A stretch of 27,508 nt of DNA from Choristocarpus tenellus KU-1152. Its lineage: Eukaryota > Phaeophyceae. The stretch spans positions 1-27,508 of the forward strand of contig CAXNAD020000145.1 of assembly GCA_964200185.2 (NCBI GenBank). The letters run 5' to 3'. This document shows positions 23,851-27,508 of the stretch, piece after piece (the stretch's first letter is position 1; each line of letters starts with the position of its first letter). Position numbers and translations under genes: made by a program. Below the pieces are notes generated by a model, which ran no database searches, was not told the origin of the DNA, and saw only the letters and a list, made by a program, of their open reading frames with translations.

Positions 23851-24439
23851 CCCTCTCTAACTACTGTCTGGGTGTGTGGGGAGGTTCCTTTTCTGAAACG
23901 GTCGGCGTTGGAAGGCGTTTGACTTTTACAAATTTCCGAGAAAGAGCGAAATCTTTTTGTTCTGTTTCATACAATAAAATGGTAACATGTAAGATCCTTA
24001 CACAAAAATTAAACTGTGTTTGACCTAATTGAAATACACCAAACACTAAGATACACCTACTATGTAGAATATCCAACCGCCATCACAACAACAATCGTTC
24101 AATGTTCCAATTTCTACCAATGGGATAATACAATAGTTTCTCCAAGTTCTATATATAGGAACCAACTTTAGTAGACTTCTACTCACCCTTTTAAAACTTG
24201 AGGTAATGAGCCCAAAATGTCACAGGAATAATATGTTAGTACCCAGAAAACCTTCGTTTGGGAGTGACGATAAGTGTGGCAGCAAAGGGACCGTCAAATC
24301 CTGCTTGTGTCAAATAATCTTAGTAACAACGTAGGTGGCACTGTCTAGACGTGTCATGCGTTTTAATTAAAGATGGAGTCATCAAGAAAATGGGCAGGAG
24401 AGGTTTGTTGGATTCTTGCGATGCTTCCCTAGCTCCTCA
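23851..24439 (-). promoter_or_regulatory. Upstream region of the kinase gene
   Basis: The sequence before the kinase ATG. An in-frame TAG lies a few codons upstream, so the protein start is well bounded. No clear TATA box or other named element could be assigned, and no gene is seen. Confidence 0.3.
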
Positions 24440-25020
24440 TACTGACTGAGGGAATAGGTAGATTTGAGGCATAGTAGTAGTGAAATAACAAATTAGTGTT
24501 TTTCGCATTTGTGAAATTTTACTTAGGAATTTTTCTGACATAGTAAGTGTAATAAATTAGTGAATTGGCAAAGTGAATAAAATAATAAGAAAAATATTGG
24601 ATATTTTTCTTATTTGGTAATTATTATTAAAGTATATGAGAATACATACTATATTTTTGTGATGATGTCATTTCATTCTTAGTATTTTATTAGTCATAAT
24701 ATGATAAGAATCAGTATCATCATCAAACCACCACAAAGAATTGTAGAACACTAATACAACATTAACACCATATAATAGTAGTAATAGTGAGTATTAATAG
24801 TGGAGTATATCTTTACATGTAATTGTGTGGACATCACCTAATCAATCAATCAACGAAGAAAGTATATATTTTATCCCATTATTTTGCCGTTGGCATATAT
24901 GGGACTATTAAAATTGTATAATAATACATTCAACTTACGTAACGGTAATTGAATATATTAATTATAGTTCAATACTTTGAAGATATTGACAAACTATTTT
25001 ATGTTTTATTACAATGACGT
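24440..25020. other. AT-rich intergenic block
   Basis: The most AT-rich stretch of the window, with long runs such as 'aaataataagaaaaatattgg' patterns, 'tagtagtaatag' and 'atatatt' tracts, and no open frame of note. It lies between the kinase start and the end of the next minus-strand gene. Confidence 0.7.
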
Positions 25021-25969
25021 TTTTGGTTGGGATGATACAGGGTTCGAACGAAGCAACTGAACTGAAGTTTTATCCCCATAAAAATTTCAGGTCATCAACT
25101 ATACTCTTTACATATCTCAAAATAAAAGATTGGTATGGACATCAATCACACCATACATCATAACTCCCTCCATAAACGATTTTTTTTGTGGTTCTTTGAG
25201 TTGGATCTGTCAGACCTGATTTTGTTGAAATTTATATAATATGAAGTTAAAAAATAAAACTAGAATGGTTTTGTGTGATGGGGGGTGATGAGAACCACCA
25301 GAGATGAGGTTTAGAAAGGAAGTGAAAGGTGAGACTGAGGCATGTTGGGTGTATGTTGACAACTTTAGAGTGCCATGTGGATCAATCTTCAATGTGATTG
25401 TTTGTGACCAGCCAGAACAGAGAACACAATCTCGGCTTTGGTGGTTGAATCCACTGTTCATGTCGGGGTTACCGCGTGACAGTCGTACGTCTGACCCACA
25501 ACACATCACTTGACCTGACCTCAATGAATGGCAAAAGGTGCCGCGCGCAAATGTATATGACCGCGCGTATTATCCTCATCAATGTCGGAGATCCCCAAAA
25601 AAGGTAAACTGTCCCTGACATATATATTATATTAATAGCACACTTTCTGTCACAACAGAAAATGAACATACTGTTACCAAATTGTGTTCTTTGTATCTAT
25701 ACTAGGTACGAAACCACGGTTGCTTCAAGTCTTAACACTACATACATGACACACCAACTAGGATTCGTCAGGATGGACTGACACGTCTCAAAGCGGTCAC
25801 CAGTCTTCTCCCCATTACAAGTCCATCTTTTCTTTCTCCTACTTCATAGTATGGTTCGCGGGCCCTTGGCACCTCCCCTATCTCTTCCTACATAATAAAC
25901 AGGTCAAATAAGCATTTTGAAACAATCTGGCTTCCACTCTCCTGCTTCTATTCAGGGTGGGGTTGTCCC
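25021..25969. other. No gene seen
   Basis: Intergenic sequence between the AT-rich block and the 3' end of the third gene. Overlapping frames of about 70-104 codons at 25210-25524 on both strands show no family resemblance. A 'gggttcgaac' at about 25042 looks like a tRNA B box, but its flanks do not pair. Confidence 0.4.
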
Positions 25970-27051
25970 CTAATCCCAGGGCACAGCCACTAAGGTCAGT
26001 TGTATCTTTTCACTGCACTTCTCTCGGCTCTTCCAGTCACCCTCCTGCCCCTTCTGACTCAGACATGCTTGTTGGAGTACTTGAAGCTCCTCTTCCAAAT
26101 GCTCTTCTAATAGTACATCTTCTTCAATCTGTTCCTCGTACATGTTTGAAGAAAGCTATACTAAGCTAGGGAAGATGGTGGCCTAAGGAGGAATAAAACA
26201 GGGATTTGGTTGCGTATCCTGTTGCAGGGGTAACACTTGCGTTTTTCGGGGAATTAATGACGGTCGGAATTGACATTGCAACAATACTAGTACAGTGCCA
26301 TGAGTTTCCGTAGTATGGTAAATGAATACTACTAATAGTATTGAACAATATTCAATCGGAACTCTAAGGGACTGAGGTGTCTGGAATATGCAGCAATCCA
26401 CCATACGATTAACTCTGGAGAATTTAATAGTACAACATGTATAAATATATGTGTCACCTCCTTATCTGAGCGTGCCAGTTGGATTGTTGGCACCTCATCT
26501 ATGCAGGTGGTCATGAGCAATCTGAAGTCTTCCAAAAGAATACTATCTTAATATTTGTATCGAATTGCCCTTCATACCTTCTTCAGTGCTGTGTAACGTT
26601 TTACTCTGTAGCCTCTTTCTGATGAATCGTGAAAGCAGGAACCCCAACCTCATACGCTGGGACAAGCTTTTTTGTAAAATGAAAACATTGCCCTTCTCCA
26701 AGTGCCTCTTCTTCCTCAACAACTGGCTCCGAATGAACATATCATTTATCAAGGAGGCATGTGTGTGCCTGCGCAAGGTCAGGAATAAACCAGCCCTCAG
26801 GCACACTCCGTGCAGTAGCAAGAGCTCTCCCTGTAGACCACCATAACTGAGGTCTGGTCATCCCTGTATATTGAGTGAGGAAGCAATGCATGGAGTTGAT
26901 GCCTTAAAGCATGGAGGTATGCAGATTGTGTTGGTCAGTGTGACTGACCTTGTAAAGTGGAATGACAACTAGCGCTACTGTCTATAGTATGAAGGAGGAG
27001 AAGCCAGAGTTCCAACTCTCTGTACTGTACTTTGCCCTTGCCAGTCCACAT
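25970..27051 (-). CDS. Unrecognised protein, at least 4 exons; 5' end uncertain
   Basis: Minus-strand exons are 26949-27051, 26605-26863, 26458-26542 and 25970-26155, with GT-AG junctions, agreeing phases (1, 2, 0) and a TAG stop. One intron is only 62 bp (26543-26604). As drawn the reading is 210 codons with one in-frame TGA at 26742-26744. An optional 84-bp intron (26723-26806, gtgtgc..ccag) removes the TGA and keeps the frame, giving 182 aa. The middle has an EEEEALGEGQ acidic patch followed by FHFTKKLVPAYEVG. The last exon is a Glu-rich, coiled-coil-like stretch (LLEEHLEEELQVLQQ). I do not recognise the family. The first exon opens with ATG directly after a T-rich ttccag acceptor, so there is an upstream exon, either a 5' UTR or more coding sequence. 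Phase agreement across four exons is the main support. Confidence 0.6.
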
Positions 27052-27387
27052 CTGGAAAAAAAAAGGGTGGTAAGGCAGGATGGATAGAAGTTCGTTGTGT
27101 TGCATAATGTATGTATATGCTGTCAAAAGGAACGTGGTTGAAGGTCATAAAACGGCGAAAGATTTTGTCGGAGTGGGTTAAAATACTTCGGCATTTCTAT
27201 ACAACCAAGAATTTGTTGAAAGTGATTAATGCTTTGCGAGAATTGACTGATGTTCCTGACATAGTTCCAAACTAATCACATATGCGAAATTTGAGCTTGT
27301 GCCCGGGTTACTTTCACTTTACTAACGCACACACACAACAATAATGAGTGGTCAGACCCAAAGTATCTGGGAGCGGGGGTGGTGGGC
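27052..27387. other. Upstream of the third gene
   Basis: Begins (minus strand) with a T-rich acceptor tract. Short minus-strand ATG frames occur (for example about 27196-27129 and 27264-27199), but I could not connect either to the next exon with a good donor in phase. Confidence 0.3.
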
Positions 27388-27492
27388 GTCCATTCGGAGC
27401 CCATTTTCCATGTCACGATTTTGGGGTGATTTGGTCGCATGGGATTTATGGATTATGTAAGTGCACTTCTCCTGGTCAGGGTCCGAATGGAC
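27388..27492. repeat. Inverted repeat pair at window end
   Basis: gtccattcgga at 27388-27398 and its exact reverse complement at 27482-27492. The flanks extend the match with one or two mismatches (ggcgtccattcgga / ggtgtccattcgga). The ~83-bp interior has no coding frame. It could be a small foldback element or the end of a larger one that continues outside the window. Confidence 0.4.
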
Positions 27493-27508
27493 ACCCTGGT
27501 GTAGACCC

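Noticed and set aside
25030-25060. tRNA B-box-like 'gggttcgaac'
   Set aside because: The flanking bases do not form a T stem, and no A box, anticodon arm or acceptor stem could be placed.
1-27508. CRISPR arrays, bacterial operons or phage-like modules
   Set aside because: No regularly spaced repeats, and the gene structure is eukaryotic throughout.

Overview
The window looks like nuclear DNA of a microbial eukaryote. Coding sequence is broken by GT-AG introns whose phases match, with no operons or Shine-Dalgarno spacing. About half or more of the window is non-coding, with many decayed repeats. One gene encodes a TerC-family membrane protein whose N-terminus reads as a secretory signal followed by a transit-like region, as expected for a plastid bounded by extra membranes. 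That suggests an alga with a secondary (complex) plastid, such as a heterokont, haptophyte or chlorarachniophyte. I cannot choose between these from sequence alone. TGA is used as a normal stop in the two best genes.

Layout: 1-3614 has no convincing gene. It holds two families of diverged dispersed repeats and a ~100-bp tandem repeat. 3615-5948 (+) is a four-exon TerC gene (343 aa). 6110-23850 (-) is a twelve-exon gene for a G-protein-coupled-receptor kinase (about 640 aa) that converges on TerC, with 161 bp between the two stop codons. It has a GRK2-type N-terminal helix, a split RGS-homology domain with a long insertion, an AGC kinase domain, an AGC/GRK C-terminal tail, and a C-terminal CaaX box (CVVS) where animal GRK2 has a PH domain. 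Its introns reach 5.5 kb. One holds a decayed gag-like retroelement with a CCHC zinc knuckle, and another holds an inverted-repeat (foldback/MITE-like) element. 23851-25969 is intergenic, with a very AT-rich core at about 24440-25020. 25970-27051 (-) is a third gene of at least four phase-compatible exons. I do not recognise the protein, and it contains either an in-frame TGA or an extra small intron. The window ends in an inverted-repeat sequence.

The two recognisable proteins act in different places: TerC in the plastid/thylakoid membrane, and the kinase probably at the plasma or ciliary membrane on GPCR-like receptors. They appear to be neighbours without a shared pathway. The best candidate for something notable is the kinase: a GRK2-like architecture in an apparent alga, with lipidation replacing the PH domain as the likely membrane anchor.
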